A DNA stretch of 64,000 nt from Neohoeflea coraliihabitans (GTDB lineage: Bacteria; Pseudomonadota; Alphaproteobacteria; Rhizobiales; Rhizobiaceae): the NCBI RefSeq assembly GCF_019334345.1, contig NZ_JAHWQX010000002.1, positions 62,001 to 126,000 of the forward strand, written 5' to 3'. The translations under genes were made by a program, and so were the position numbers. The first letter of the stretch is position 1. Each line of letters begins with the position of its first letter. The notes under the pieces were generated by a model. It was not told where the DNA came from. It ran no database searches and worked only from the letters and a program-made list of their open reading frames with translations. Positions 19,664 through 28,546 of the stretch are shown in pieces.

Positions 19664-21385
19664 TCACTGTACAAGTGTGGGGGCACCGCAGTGAACGCCG
19701 GTAACGCTGACATCGGCGGCGCCGACGCGCACCCCGAGGGTCAAAAGCGTGTTGTAAAGCACAACATCAAGAGGGGCCGCGGCGCTGTCGAGCTTGCCGC
19801 CAACCAGGGCCAGAAGCGCTTGCGGGGTCATGACGGAAATGCCGAGCACATCGGCTTCGAGGTCGAGACTGGAGAGAAGACTGCCTGTCAGGGACGAGGC
19901 AATCGTACTGGTTGACACTGTCTTGATGCGCCGGTCGCGAATATCGGCCGGGCTGAAACTGACCTTTGTACTGTGCGTGTTGGCGATTTCTACATCGGCA
20001 ATGGCGTTGATGCGGGCTACCGGGGTCGTGACGATCTCGGCTTTGGAGACCACCAAGGGGGCGGTGAAATCATCGAGTTTCGACCTGTCGATGCTACCAA
20101 TCGCAATCTCGGCCAGGCCCGGGGTGACGGAGAGATCGACATGCGCATTGTCGCCGACACCGGCGCAGCGGATCGCCGCCAATTGCGCTTTCGCCTGGGC
20201 CGCCTCGACATAGATCGGCACATGCAAGGAGGTGCCGAGCACCGACAAGACACCGCTGGTCCGGGCCTCGATGAGCAGGCGAAGTTGCGATGTGCGCACC
20301 GGCGCGCTGCCGGCAGCGACGACGGGGGAATTGTTGGCCGGCTCGCCGATCGCCAGGCTGACATCGACTTCGGCAAGGCCCGGCAAGGTTGTCGGCAGGG
20401 TCAGTTCGACCTGCCGCGCCCCGCCTGACAGGGCGGCCGCAGCAGAGATCAGCCGCATGGCGTCGGCGTAGATTGCCAGCGACTGTTCGGTATCGATATC
20501 CTGCGATCCAATCGCTTCCAGATTGAGCAGGTCGCCGAGGCAGATCTCGGTGTCGAGATCGCCGAGCGCCGTTTCGAGGACATACAGGGCATTGGCGGTG
20601 CGGATGGGAACGCCGCGCGTCTGCCGCATGGCCGAAAGCAGCTGTGGCAGCGTGACGTCGCTGGCGAGGAGATCATCGAATGTGGCCGCCGTCAGGCCGA
20701 TATCGCTAGCCATGAGCCGGGAGAAGGAAAGAAGATCGATATCGGTGTCGATCAAGGCTTCGTAATCGGCGAGGCTGAGCGAGACCTCGGTGCCGAGCAG
20801 ACCGCTTAGAACCGCGTTCAGCACACCGCCATTCAACGAGGCCAGCCGGGAGCCGATCCAGTAGGACGCCTCCTTGCTTGCCGCCGCCGTGCCGCTCACC
20901 TCGAAGGCGAAGGGCTGCATGAACATACGGCCGAAATAAAGGTCGGCGTCCTGCCGGGCGGTGATGCGTACCGCGTCGGGCGTGTCGCTGTCGGGCGTGA
21001 AGCGATCGCCGATGGCGAGACGCTCGTCGGCGCGATAGCGGCCCTCCTCGATGGTCAGGATCGTCCCGATCTCGGCCGCATCGGCCGGCGCGATCGGGGC
21101 GCCATCGGGCATGACGTAGCCGTCGGAGGTGGCGATTGCGTAATTCGTGCCGTTCAGCTGCTGATAGTGCTGCAGCGCGGCAACGGCGTCGTCGATCTGG
21201 CCGGCGGACTGGATGGCGGCGGTGTCGACCATGGCCTGCAACTCACGGTTTTGCAGCGTGATGGCGCCGTAATCGACACCGAGCGCCATGGCCCCGATGA
21301 CGAACACCAAAGATACGGCCGAGGAGATGGCGATATTGCCGGCGTCATCGCGAAGAAAGCGCTTGCGGATCTGTTTGCTGGTCAT
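19664..21385 (-). CDS. TadG-like pilus-assembly (Flp/Tad) protein
   Basis: This 573-residue protein has a short basic N-terminus, then one transmembrane helix (about residues 18-40), then a large extracytoplasmic domain. The N-terminal block (DDAGNIAISSAVSL, ...VDYGAITLQNRELQAMVDTAALQ-like) is the TadE/TadG pattern, with the following DUF2134-like region. TadG proteins are minor pilin-like or anchoring parts of Tad secretion/pilus systems. The start ATG 21385 overlaps the stop of the tadE frame by one base (TGATG). No other tad or cpa genes lie in the window, so it is either an orphan pair or supplies a system encoded elsewhere. Confidence 0.75.
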   Translation of the reverse strand: MTSKQIRKRFLRDDAGNIAISSAVSLVFVIGAMALGVDYGAITLQNRELQAMVDTAAIQSAGQIDDAVAALQHYQQLNGTNYAIATSDGYVMPDGAPIAPADAAEIGTILTIEEGRYRADERLAIGDRFTPDSDTPDAVRITARQDADLYFGRMFMQPFAFEVSGTAAASKEASYWIGSRLASLNGGVLNAVLSGLLGTEVSLSLADYEALIDTDIDLLSFSRLMASDIGLTAATFDDLLASDVTLPQLLSAMRQTRGVPIRTANALYVLETALGDLDTEICLGDLLNLEAIGSQDIDTEQSLAIYADAMRLISAAAALSGGARQVELTLPTTLPGLAEVDVSLAIGEPANNSPVVAAGSAPVRTSQLRLLIEARTSGVLSVLGTSLHVPIYVEAAQAKAQLAAIRCAGVGDNAHVDLSVTPGLAEIAIGSIDRSKLDDFTAPLVVSKAEIVTTPVARINAIADVEIANTHSTKVSFSPADIRDRRIKTVSTSTIASSLTGSLLSSLDLEADVLGISVMTPQALLALVGGKLDSAAAPLDVVLYNTLLTLGVRVGAADVSVTGVHCGAPTLVQ

Positions 21386-21807
21386 CACACACCACCGATC
21401 CGAATGGTCGAGAAGCGCGAGATCGTCGGGTCGGGCAGAGCGAAGGAATAAAGCGACCAGATCGGCAACTGCGAGGAATCATAGGACAGATGCACGGTAA
21501 ACTGGTTGGCGTTGTCGGGATCAGCCGTCACGGTGACCTGCAGCCGCTCCGGATCGATAAAACTGTTGTTGATCGTCGATGTCTCGATGAAATCGGTCGC
21601 CAGCGTCTGTCGCTCGGTGGTATTCAAACCGGCCACAGCGGCGCGTGATGCATCGGCCGCCAGTTATTGCACCGAATGGGCCGCGGCGAGATAAATGCCG
21701 TAGCCGGCTATTGTCAGCAAGATCAGAATAAAGATCGGAGCTACAATCGCAAATTCAACGGCTGCGGCTCCATTTTCTTCTCGGCGCAATAATCTGACTG
21801 TTTTCAT
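21385..21807 (-). pseudogene. TadE-like pseudopilin gene with in-frame stop
   Basis: From ATG 21807 (GGAG upstream) the frame encodes a basic start, ENGAAAVEFAIVAP and a single membrane helix typical of TadE. At codon 48 there is a TAA (21664-21666) where AAHSVQ is followed by LAADASRAAVAG. The reading frame then continues without disruption for another 92 codons, ending in a stop overlapping tadG. A single CAA-to-TAA change would explain this. The gene is therefore a nonsense pseudogene, a sequencing error, or is read through. A 47-residue product keeping the whole membrane helix could still be made, and the downstream part could restart at GTG 21636. Confidence 0.8.
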
Positions 21808-21906
21808 CACCACGATCACTCCCTCTACTGCGCCCTCTCAAGCAAGATTTTCGGGAGTGAAAGTTATCAATTCTATTCATGCACCATGCAAATTTTCACA
21901 GGGCCA

Positions 21907-21942
21907 GAATCTAGGGGGCTTAATCTGTTAAAAGCAGATTAA
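21907..21942 (-). promoter_or_regulatory. CtrA-like box and GANTC site upstream of tadE/tadG
   Basis: TTAA-N7-TTAA (21928-21942) matches the full CtrA-binding consensus of alphaproteobacteria. It overlaps a perfect 8-bp inverted repeat, TTAATCTG (21920-21927) and CAGATTAA (21935-21942). A GAATC, a target of CcrM-type GANTC methylation, lies at 21907-21911. The site is about 120 bases before the tadE start in a region that is clearly AT-rich. Control of pilus genes by CtrA is known in Caulobacter; here it is inference. Confidence 0.5.
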
Positions 21943-22030
21943 TATTTTATTCAATTTTAACGGGCAGGTGACGCGCCACGTCTGTCTTGGCTTGCAATTG
22001 AAGATCAAGCTTTTGTAATAATGAAGTGTT

Positions 22031-25000
22031 TCAGCTCGCTTCGCGCAGCTGCTCGGCCTTTTGCAGGTCGACGGAGACCAGTTGGCTGATGCCCTGCTCG
22101 GCCATGGTCACACCGAACAGCCGATTCATGCGCGCCATGGTGATCGGGTTGTGGGTGATGATGACGAAGCGCGTCTCGGTGGCGCGCGCCATTTCATCCA
22201 TCAGGTTGCAGAAGCGTTCGACATTGTGGTCGTCGAGCGGCGCATCAACCTCATCGAGAACACAGATCGGCGCCGGGTTGGTGAGAAAGACCGCAAAGAT
22301 CAGCGCCATGGCCGTGAGCGCCTGCTCGCCGCCCGACAAGAGGGTCATGGTCTGCGGCTTCTTGCCGGGCGGGCGAGCCAGGATCTCAAGACCCGCCTCC
22401 AGCGGGTCATCACTCTCGATCAGCTGCAGTTCCGCGGTGCCACCGCCGAAAAGATGGGTAAAGAGGCGCTGGAACTGATCGTTGACGATATCAAATGCGG
22501 CGAGCAGCCGTTCGCGCCCCTCCCGATTGAGGCTCTGGATCCCGCCGCGCAGCTTGCGGATGGCCTCGACCACATCCTCCCGCTCGGTGATGATCGTCTC
22601 CAGCCGCCCGGACAGTTCCGCCTGTTCTTCCTCGGCGCGCAGATTGACGGCACCGAGCCGTTCGCGGTCGACTTTAAGGCGATCGAGCGTGCGCTCGAGC
22701 GCGGCGGGCTCGGGCAAATCATCGTCACTCTTCAGCCCGGTATGGCGGATGGCGTGATGCGGGGCGCAATCCAGCGCCTCGCGGATGCGCGCCTCGGTGT
22801 CCTCACGCCGCTCGCGGGCGGCCAGCAGACGCTCTTCGGCCCGGCCACGCGCCTCGCGGGACTGCGACAGGGCGGCGATCGCTTCCGTCGCGGACTTGTC
22901 GGCGGCGCGGGAGGTGGTTTCCGCCTCGGCAAGACGGTCGGCGGCCTGTTTGCGCAGCGTATCGGCCTTGTCGAGCTCCTGCAGCAATTGCCGGCGGCGC
23001 AGATCGATCTCGCCAGGACTTTCCGCCATCGCCTCGAATTCGGCACGCGCCGCCTCGGCGCGGCTGGCGAGGGTTGCAAGCTGTTCTTCGGCGCCGCGCG
23101 CCCGTTCGATCCACGAGTTGCGCTCTTCTGCGATGGCTTCGAGGCGCTGATGCCGGGCGGCATTCTCCCGCTCCAGCCCCTCATGCGCGGCACGGGTTTC
23201 AGCCAGGCTGGCGCGATGGTCGGCGACCAGCGCCCGGCTGTCATCAAGGGCGCCTTGCAATCGGGAAAGATCGGGCACCAGTGATAATTGCTGCTTAGCG
23301 GCGGCCAGCGCCTCGCGCGCCTCGGCAGCCTGTTCGCTCAGTTGCGCGCGCGTCTGGGCGAGCACGTCCCGGCGGCCAGACAGTTCGCCGGCAGCCTTTT
23401 CCGCGGCGGCCAGCGCCTCGCGCGCCGTGCCGATCTCAGCGGTCGCAAGGCGGATCGCCTCGCGCCCCTGCTGGTGCTCGAGACGCCGCTCGGCAAGGTT
23501 TGCCGATGCCGAAGCGAGCGCGGTTTCGACCTCTTCGACGGCCTTTCCTGCCGTGGCGATCTCGGCATCGAGTTCGCTCAGCCGGTTCTTCTGCTCAAGG
23601 CGCATGGCGGCGGCGGTCGGCGCCTCGGGCGTGGCAACAAAGCCATCCCAGCGCACGACGGCGCCATCGCGCGTGACAAGCCGTTGCCCCGGCCGCAGGT
23701 CCGGTTGCAGGCGGCGCGCCGCAGCCAGGTCGGCGACAATGCCGATCTGGGCCAAGCGGCGGCCAAGTTCGGGCGGCGCCTGCACATGCCCGGCAAGCGG
23801 CAAAGCCTCTGCAGGCAGATCAGGGTCGCCGGCACGCGCCAGCAAAGTCCAGTGCGCCGGGGCGGAGGCATCGAGCGGCAGGTCGAGATCATCGCCGAGC
23901 GCGGCACCGAGCGCCGTTTCAAAGCCGCGGTCGACGCTGATTTTTTCAAGCACCGGCGGAAACAGGTCCGAACTCGCTCCGGTGTTGAGCATGCGTTCGA
24001 TGGTGCGCGCCTCGGTCTCCGCGGCGTTCAGCCTGGCCCTGGCCTCGGCGACCGGCGGGCGGGCGGCGTCTTCCGCCTGGCGCGCCGCCTCGAGAGCCGC
24101 CTCCCGCCGTGCCAGATCCTGTTCGGCGTCGGCCAGATGGGCCTCGGCGCGCTGCAGCGCGCGCCGCTTTTCAGCCGGGTCCGGCAAGCTTTCGATGCGT
24201 GCGCTCAGCTCGGCGAGTTCTGCGTCATAGCGCTCGGCCTGGGCGTTCAGCCGCTTCTGCCGCTCTCCGATGTCGGCAATGGTCTTTTCCAGCTGAGTGC
24301 GTTCCGCCGCCGCATCGGCGCGGGTCGCGGTGCGGGCGGCAAGGTCCGCTTCGCTGGCGGCCAGTTGCGCGGCAGCAGCCTCGAATGCCGCCTTGCGCTC
24401 GGCGGCAACACCGCCAGCGGCAGAAAGGGCCTCCCGCAACCCGGCCTCCTCGGCGCTCAGCCGCTCGAGAATGCCGGCATTGTCCGCCATCAACTGTTTT
24501 TCTCGCGCCATGTCGGCGTCAAGCTGGGCGCGGCGCTGCTCAAGCTCCTCGCGGCGGCGCGCCATGCGCCCGGCTTCCTCTTCCAACTGGGTGCGGGCGA
24601 TCTGCAAGCGCTGCAGGGCGGCGGCGGCAGAGGCCTCGCTGTCGCGCAGTTCCGGCAGGCGGTGAGCGGCGATAGCCTGCGCCTTGGCGGCCTGCATCTG
24701 ATCCTGCGCCTTTTCCGCGACAATGCTGGTGGCCTGCGCCAGGGTCGATTCCGCCTCGCCTTCCTGCGTTTTCGCGGCCTGCCAGCGCAGATGCAAGAGC
24801 GTCGCCTCGGACTGGCGAATTTCAGCGGAAAGTGCACGGAAGCGGCCGGCCTGACGCGCCTGGCGCTTCAGGCTGTCGATCTGGCTTTCCAGTTCGGAGG
24901 TGACATCATCAAGTCGTTCGAGATTGGTTTCGGCAGCGCGAAGCCGCAGTTCCGCCTCATGGCGGCGCGAATGCAGGCCGGAAATACCGGCGGCTTCCTC

Positions 25001-25492
25001 TAGCAACTGACGGCGCGCCTGCGGCTTGGCCTGGATCAGTTCGCCGATGCGGCCCTGGCCGACCATCGAGGGCGAGCGGGCGCCGGTCGAGGCGTCGGCA
25101 AAGAGCAGTTGCACATCCTTGGCCCGCGCTTCCTTGCCGTTGATGCGATAGACCGAACCGGCTTCGCGCTCGATGCGGCGGGTGACCTGGATCTCGTCGG
25201 AATCGTTGAAGGCGGCGGGTGCGGTGCGATCGGAATTGTCGAGATAAAGACCGACCTCGGCGGTGTTGCGCGCCGGACGGTTGCCCGAGCCGGAAAAAAT
25301 CACGTCATCCATGCCGGAGGCGCGCATGTTCTTGTAGGAATTCTCGCCCATCACCCAACGCATCGCTTCAACGAGGTTGGATTTGCCACAGCCATTGGGA
25401 CCGACGATGCCGGTCAGGCCGCGCTCGATGACGAATTCAGTCGGTTCGACGAAGGATTTGAACCCGAGAAGGCGGAGGCGATTGAACTTCAT
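22031..25492 (-). CDS. smc: Chromosome segregation protein SMC
   Basis: SMC ATPases form long coiled-coil dimers that organise and segregate chromosomes with ScpA and ScpB. The 1153-residue protein has Walker A GPNGCGKSN at residues 31-39, long coiled coils flanking a hinge around residues 500-640, and at the C-terminus the ABC signature LLSGGEQALTAMA and Walker B ICVLDEVDAPLDD. The start ATG gives the canonical MKFNRLRLLGFKSF opening. It follows the dsbA-like gene on the same strand with a 111-base gap. The gene is intact. Confidence 0.97.
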   Translation of the reverse strand: MKFNRLRLLGFKSFVEPTEFVIERGLTGIVGPNGCGKSNLVEAMRWVMGENSYKNMRASGMDDVIFSGSGNRPARNTAEVGLYLDNSDRTAPAAFNDSDEIQVTRRIEREAGSVYRINGKEARAKDVQLLFADASTGARSPSMVGQGRIGELIQAKPQARRQLLEEAAGISGLHSRRHEAELRLRAAETNLERLDDVTSELESQIDSLKRQARQAGRFRALSAEIRQSEATLLHLRWQAAKTQEGEAESTLAQATSIVAEKAQDQMQAAKAQAIAAHRLPELRDSEASAAAALQRLQIARTQLEEEAGRMARRREELEQRRAQLDADMAREKQLMADNAGILERLSAEEAGLREALSAAGGVAAERKAAFEAAAAQLAASEADLAARTATRADAAAERTQLEKTIADIGERQKRLNAQAERYDAELAELSARIESLPDPAEKRRALQRAEAHLADAEQDLARREAALEAARQAEDAARPPVAEARARLNAAETEARTIERMLNTGASSDLFPPVLEKISVDRGFETALGAALGDDLDLPLDASAPAHWTLLARAGDPDLPAEALPLAGHVQAPPELGRRLAQIGIVADLAAARRLQPDLRPGQRLVTRDGAVVRWDGFVATPEAPTAAAMRLEQKNRLSELDAEIATAGKAVEEVETALASASANLAERRLEHQQGREAIRLATAEIGTAREALAAAEKAAGELSGRRDVLAQTRAQLSEQAAEAREALAAAKQQLSLVPDLSRLQGALDDSRALVADHRASLAETRAAHEGLERENAARHQRLEAIAEERNSWIERARGAEEQLATLASRAEAARAEFEAMAESPGEIDLRRRQLLQELDKADTLRKQAADRLAEAETTSRAADKSATEAIAALSQSREARGRAEERLLAARERREDTEARIREALDCAPHHAIRHTGLKSDDDLPEPAALERTLDRLKVDRERLGAVNLRAEEEQAELSGRLETIITEREDVVEAIRKLRGGIQSLNREGRERLLAAFDIVNDQFQRLFTHLFGGGTAELQLIESDDPLEAGLEILARPPGKKPQTMTLLSGGEQALTAMALIFAVFLTNPAPICVLDEVDAPLDDHNVERFCNLMDEMARATETRFVIITHNPITMARMNRLFGVTMAEQGISQLVSVDLQKAEQLREAS

Positions 25493-25517
25493 GATCGCCG
25501 CCCCCCTGCCCGCCCCT

Positions 25518-25571
25518 CGACAAGGACGGCGAAACGAGCAAGGGCGTCAAAACGAACAAGGGCGGCGGGCC
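25518..25571. repeat. Three degenerate 18-bp tandem units between the dsbA-like gene and smc
   Basis: Three consecutive 18-bp units share the core ACRARCAAGGRCG, beginning near 25516, 25534 and 25552. They lie in the leader region just upstream of smc. They look like a small slippage array and no function is apparent. Confidence 0.4.
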
Positions 25572-25603
25572 GGAGGGCCCGCGCACCTTGGCCGAACGCT
25601 CGA

Positions 25604-26293
25604 TCAGAGCAGCGGATCGATGATCGCTGACATTTGTTCAATCGACAGATCCCCGGGATACCGCTTGCCGTTGATGAGGAAAGTCGGCGTCGAGTCCACC
25701 CCGTATTCGTTGGCAGCCACGTTTCTCACGGTATTCACATCATCGAGAAGTTGCTGGTTCGTCAAGCACGCCTCGAAGCTGTCCTGTGTAAAACCGGCCA
25801 GACGCGAGATTTCGAGCAATGCGGTGCGCGCATCCTGGGCGGTCGCCCATTTCGTCTGCTGGTTGAACAGGACATCGACCATCGGAAAAAACTGGTCATT
25901 GGGCGCGCAGCGGGCCAGCATGATGGCGGCTGCGGCGCGGGGATCGAGCGGGAATTCGCGCAAAATGAAGCGCACCTTGCCGGTGTCGATGTATTTCTCC
26001 TTCAAGGCGTCGAAGGTGTTGACGTGGAAGGCCTGGCAATGGGGACAGGTCATCGACATGTATTCGACGACGGTCACCGGGGCATCCGCATCGCCAAGCG
26101 CCTTTTCCTCGAGCGGGCCGGCCGCGAGCACCTTGTCCATGTCGACATCGCCGGCTGGCGTGGGCGCTTCGACCGCCGGCGTGCTCATCTTGGCGGAAGT
26201 GTCGGAGCTGCTGTCCTGCGCGCCCGAAGCGACGGTCAGCGCAAAGAGGGAAGCGGCGATCGCGGCGATCAGTCTGGTCGTCAGATATGCCAT
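25604..26293 (-). CDS. DsbA-family thiol:disulfide oxidoreductase
   Basis: This 229-residue exported thioredoxin-fold protein has an N-terminal signal sequence (residues 1-25, hydrophobic core then an Ala-Ser-Gly-Ala region). It has the active site CPHC in MTCPHCQAFH and the cis-proline loop DSTPTFLINGKRY. It should introduce or isomerise disulfides in the periplasm. A Ser/Asp/Pro-rich linker of about 45 residues follows the signal sequence. It lies between the Cfa-like gene and smc on the minus strand. The DsbA-like gene next to smc, DUF721 and mutY is a neighbourhood common in Rhizobiales. Confidence 0.9.
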   Translation of the reverse strand: MAYLTTRLIAAIAASLFALTVASGAQDSSSDTSAKMSTPAVEAPTPAGDVDMDKVLAAGPLEEKALGDADAPVTVVEYMSMTCPHCQAFHVNTFDALKEKYIDTGKVRFILREFPLDPRAAAAIMLARCAPNDQFFPMVDVLFNQQTKWATAQDARTALLEISRLAGFTQDSFEACLTNQQLLDDVNTVRNVAANEYGVDSTPTFLINGKRYPGDLSIEQMSAIIDPLL

Positions 26294-26460
26294 GGATTAT
26301 CCTTTTCTGGCCTCTTGGGCGGGCACTACAGGGGCGGGCAACAAGGGCCCGATCGAGCCCGCGAAAACGGGCGGAAGTGAGACCTTGTCCTATAGGGGCA
26401 ATTGTGGCCAAACGAAAGCGGGGCCGCTCAAACAACCGTGAGGCGTTTAGGGTCCGGACC

Positions 26461-27732
26461 CTAATTGCCGAGCGCCATATGGGCGGAATCGACGACTCGA
26501 TCGAGAAATTGCGGCTCCAGACCGGCCAGCCGGCTTTCCTCGGCATGCAGGTAATCGCGGGTGATGGGCACCGCGTCACGCTGGCGGCCGAGCTGCAATT
26601 GAAACACATTCGATGAGAGGTCCATGAACGAGACCTCGCACATCGACAGGTAGAATTCCCACATGCGGCAGAACCGCTCGCCCATGATCTGCCGGGCCGT
26701 GTCGCGGCTGGCAGCAAAGCGGCGGCTCCATTCGGCCAGCGTGTAGCCGTAATGGACACGCAGGATTTCGCAATCCAGCAGCCAGAGCCGCGAGTCTTCC
26801 ACCGCGGTCATGGTTTCCGACAGAGCGGGCGTGTAGCCGCCGGGGAAGATGTATTTGTGCAGGAAGGGGGTCGAGCCGCCCGGCGGCGCCATTGACGAGA
26901 TGGCATGGATGAGCGCCACGCCATTGACCTTCAGACGTTGCTGCACCGTCGTGAAATACTCCTGCAGATATCCGGCGCCGACATGTTCGAGCATGCCGAC
27001 GGAAACGATGCGGTCAAAGTCCTCGTTCACCTCTCGGTAGTCGCGCAGCTCAAAGTGAACGCGGTCGGAAACGCCAAGAATTTCGGCGCGGCGGCGAGCC
27101 ACCTTGAGCTGGTTTTCCGACAGGGTGACGCCCACGACCTCGACGTCGGCAAGATGAGCGAGATACAGGCCCATGCCGCCCCATCCGCAGCCGATATCCA
27201 GGATGCGCTGCCCGTCCCTGATCTGCAGCTTGGCGGCAATGTGGCGCTTCTTCAGCGTCTGGGCGTCCTCGAGACTTTCCTCACCGGTGGGAAAATAGGC
27301 GCAGGAATATTGCATGTCGCGGTCGAGGAAGAGCCGGTAGATGTCCTCGCCAATATCGTAATGGTGGCTGACATTGCGCTTGGCGCGGCCGATCGGATTG
27401 TATTGCTGTATGAAGCGCAGGCGGCGCGCCACTTCCTGCCAGAAGCGCTGCGTCGGCGTGCGGTTGAGATGGGCGCGGTTGAGCGCGAAGATGCGGATGA
27501 GGTCGTGCAGGCTGCCCTGCTCGATGGTGATCCCGCCATCCATGTAGGCTTCGGGACCGCCCAGTTCGGGGTTGAGCAGAATGTGCCGCTCGACACCCGG
27601 TTCGGTAAAGCGGATCGCGACTTCCGGACCCGGTTCCTGGCCGCCGAAATTGGCGATGCTGCCGTCATATTTGGTGATTGTCAGGCGTCCGGCGCGGATC
27701 GCTCGCGAGAAAATCGGATCGAGAAGGCTCAC
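26461..27732 (-). CDS. Cyclopropane-fatty-acyl-phospholipid synthase family methyltransferase
   Basis: The 423-residue protein resembles Cfa, which transfers a methylene group from S-adenosylmethionine to unsaturated acyl chains of membrane lipids. The C-terminal Rossmann methyltransferase has the SAM motif LDIGCGWGGMG, then DRIVSVGMLEHVG and the later FIFPGGYTPAL segment. The N-terminal 100 residues form the lipid-facing domain. The frame is open to 27912, but GTG 27732 with a GGGGTGG upstream gives a normal family N-terminus. The gene lies between the dsbA-like and DUF721 genes, which are adjacent in many relatives, so it may be an insertion. The exact lipid product is not determined. Confidence 0.85.
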   Translation of the reverse strand: MSLLDPIFSRAIRAGRLTITKYDGSIANFGGQEPGPEVAIRFTEPGVERHILLNPELGGPEAYMDGGITIEQGSLHDLIRIFALNRAHLNRTPTQRFWQEVARRLRFIQQYNPIGRAKRNVSHHYDIGEDIYRLFLDRDMQYSCAYFPTGEESLEDAQTLKKRHIAAKLQIRDGQRILDIGCGWGGMGLYLAHLADVEVVGVTLSENQLKVARRRAEILGVSDRVHFELRDYREVNEDFDRIVSVGMLEHVGAGYLQEYFTTVQQRLKVNGVALIHAISSMAPPGGSTPFLHKYIFPGGYTPALSETMTAVEDSRLWLLDCEILRVHYGYTLAEWSRRFAASRDTARQIMGERFCRMWEFYLSMCEVSFMDLSSNVFQLQLGRQRDAVPITRDYLHAEESRLAGLEPQFLDRVVDSAHMALGN

Positions 27733-27908
27733 GCGGCCACCCCGCAGCCGGCTTGCTGCCGACCGTTGCGCCAGACCATGCTGTGCGTTCGCACCATCTG
27801 CCCACCCCCTTGCGTGGACCGGCTTGCGCCGGAAACACCAGGAAACAACAGGACATCCAGAAGGATGTCTGACTTGCGCAGCTATAAAACCGCCCCGCGC
27901 CAGTGAAA

Positions 27909-28415
27909 TCAAGGGGTGCGCTTGTTGCGCCCCAATACGCCGGTACCCAGCTTCTCCAGTGCCTGACGCAGCGCCGGATCTTCGACCTCGGCAAGCATGT
28001 CGCCGAGGCGCTTTTGTTCAAGGCGATCGAGAGGCGGCAGCGGCTTGCGCTTCTGCTCCGGCGCCACAGCCTTCTGGACGAAGCGAATGCGATCGACGGC
28101 GGGAAACCCGAAAAAGGCATTGACCCGCGAGACCAGCTGTCGCTCCTCATGCATCAGGAAGACAGCGCTGGCACCCTCGCAGGCGATGACCAGCTGGCCG
28201 GGGCTGAAGCCGGCACCGCTCTCCGGCTCGCCGGCCTGGCGGGGCCAGCGAATGCGCTCGGGACGCGATGTCTGCGCAAACCGCTCACCGACAATGGCAT
28301 CCCACGAGGCGAGCAGCATGGTGTTGATGCCGGCACGGCGCGACAGCAGCGGATCGACCAGCCGGTTGGCGACGTCGGCGAGCGAGACGACCTTGCGGGA
28401 CCGGGACCGTTTCAT
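27909..28415 (-). CDS. DUF721 (DciA-like) protein
   Basis: The 168-residue protein has the DUF721 fold with SLADVANRLVDPLL, SWDAIVGERFA and SPGQLVIACEGASAVFLMHEERQLVSRVN. DciA, a DUF721 member, loads the replicative helicase in bacteria that lack DnaC, which makes a role in replication plausible. In alphaproteobacteria this gene commonly precedes the dsbA/smc pair, facing away from mutY. It is divergent from mutY with a 131-base gap. No signal peptide is present. Confidence 0.8.
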   Translation of the reverse strand: MKRSRSRKVVSLADVANRLVDPLLSRRAGINTMLLASWDAIVGERFAQTSRPERIRWPRQAGEPESGAGFSPGQLVIACEGASAVFLMHEERQLVSRVNAFFGFPAVDRIRFVQKAVAPEQKRKPLPPLDRLEQKRLGDMLAEVEDPALRQALEKLGTGVLGRNKRTP

Positions 28416-28546
28416 GGTCAGGCGTCCTTCCTGTTGCCGATGTCTGCCCGGCGGCCTTGATGCGGCGCACTGCGCCGTAGCGGCGGGGACAGACCGGATC
28501 GCATCAGCTATAAGGGGCGCGTGTTGATGATTCCAGCCTTACCCCG

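Noticed and set aside
22061-25003. Long plus-strand open frames of 407 and 571 codons opposite smc
   Set aside because: They lie fully antisense to an intact smc gene, have unnatural composition rich in Arg and Gly, and no family motif. They result from the high GC content.
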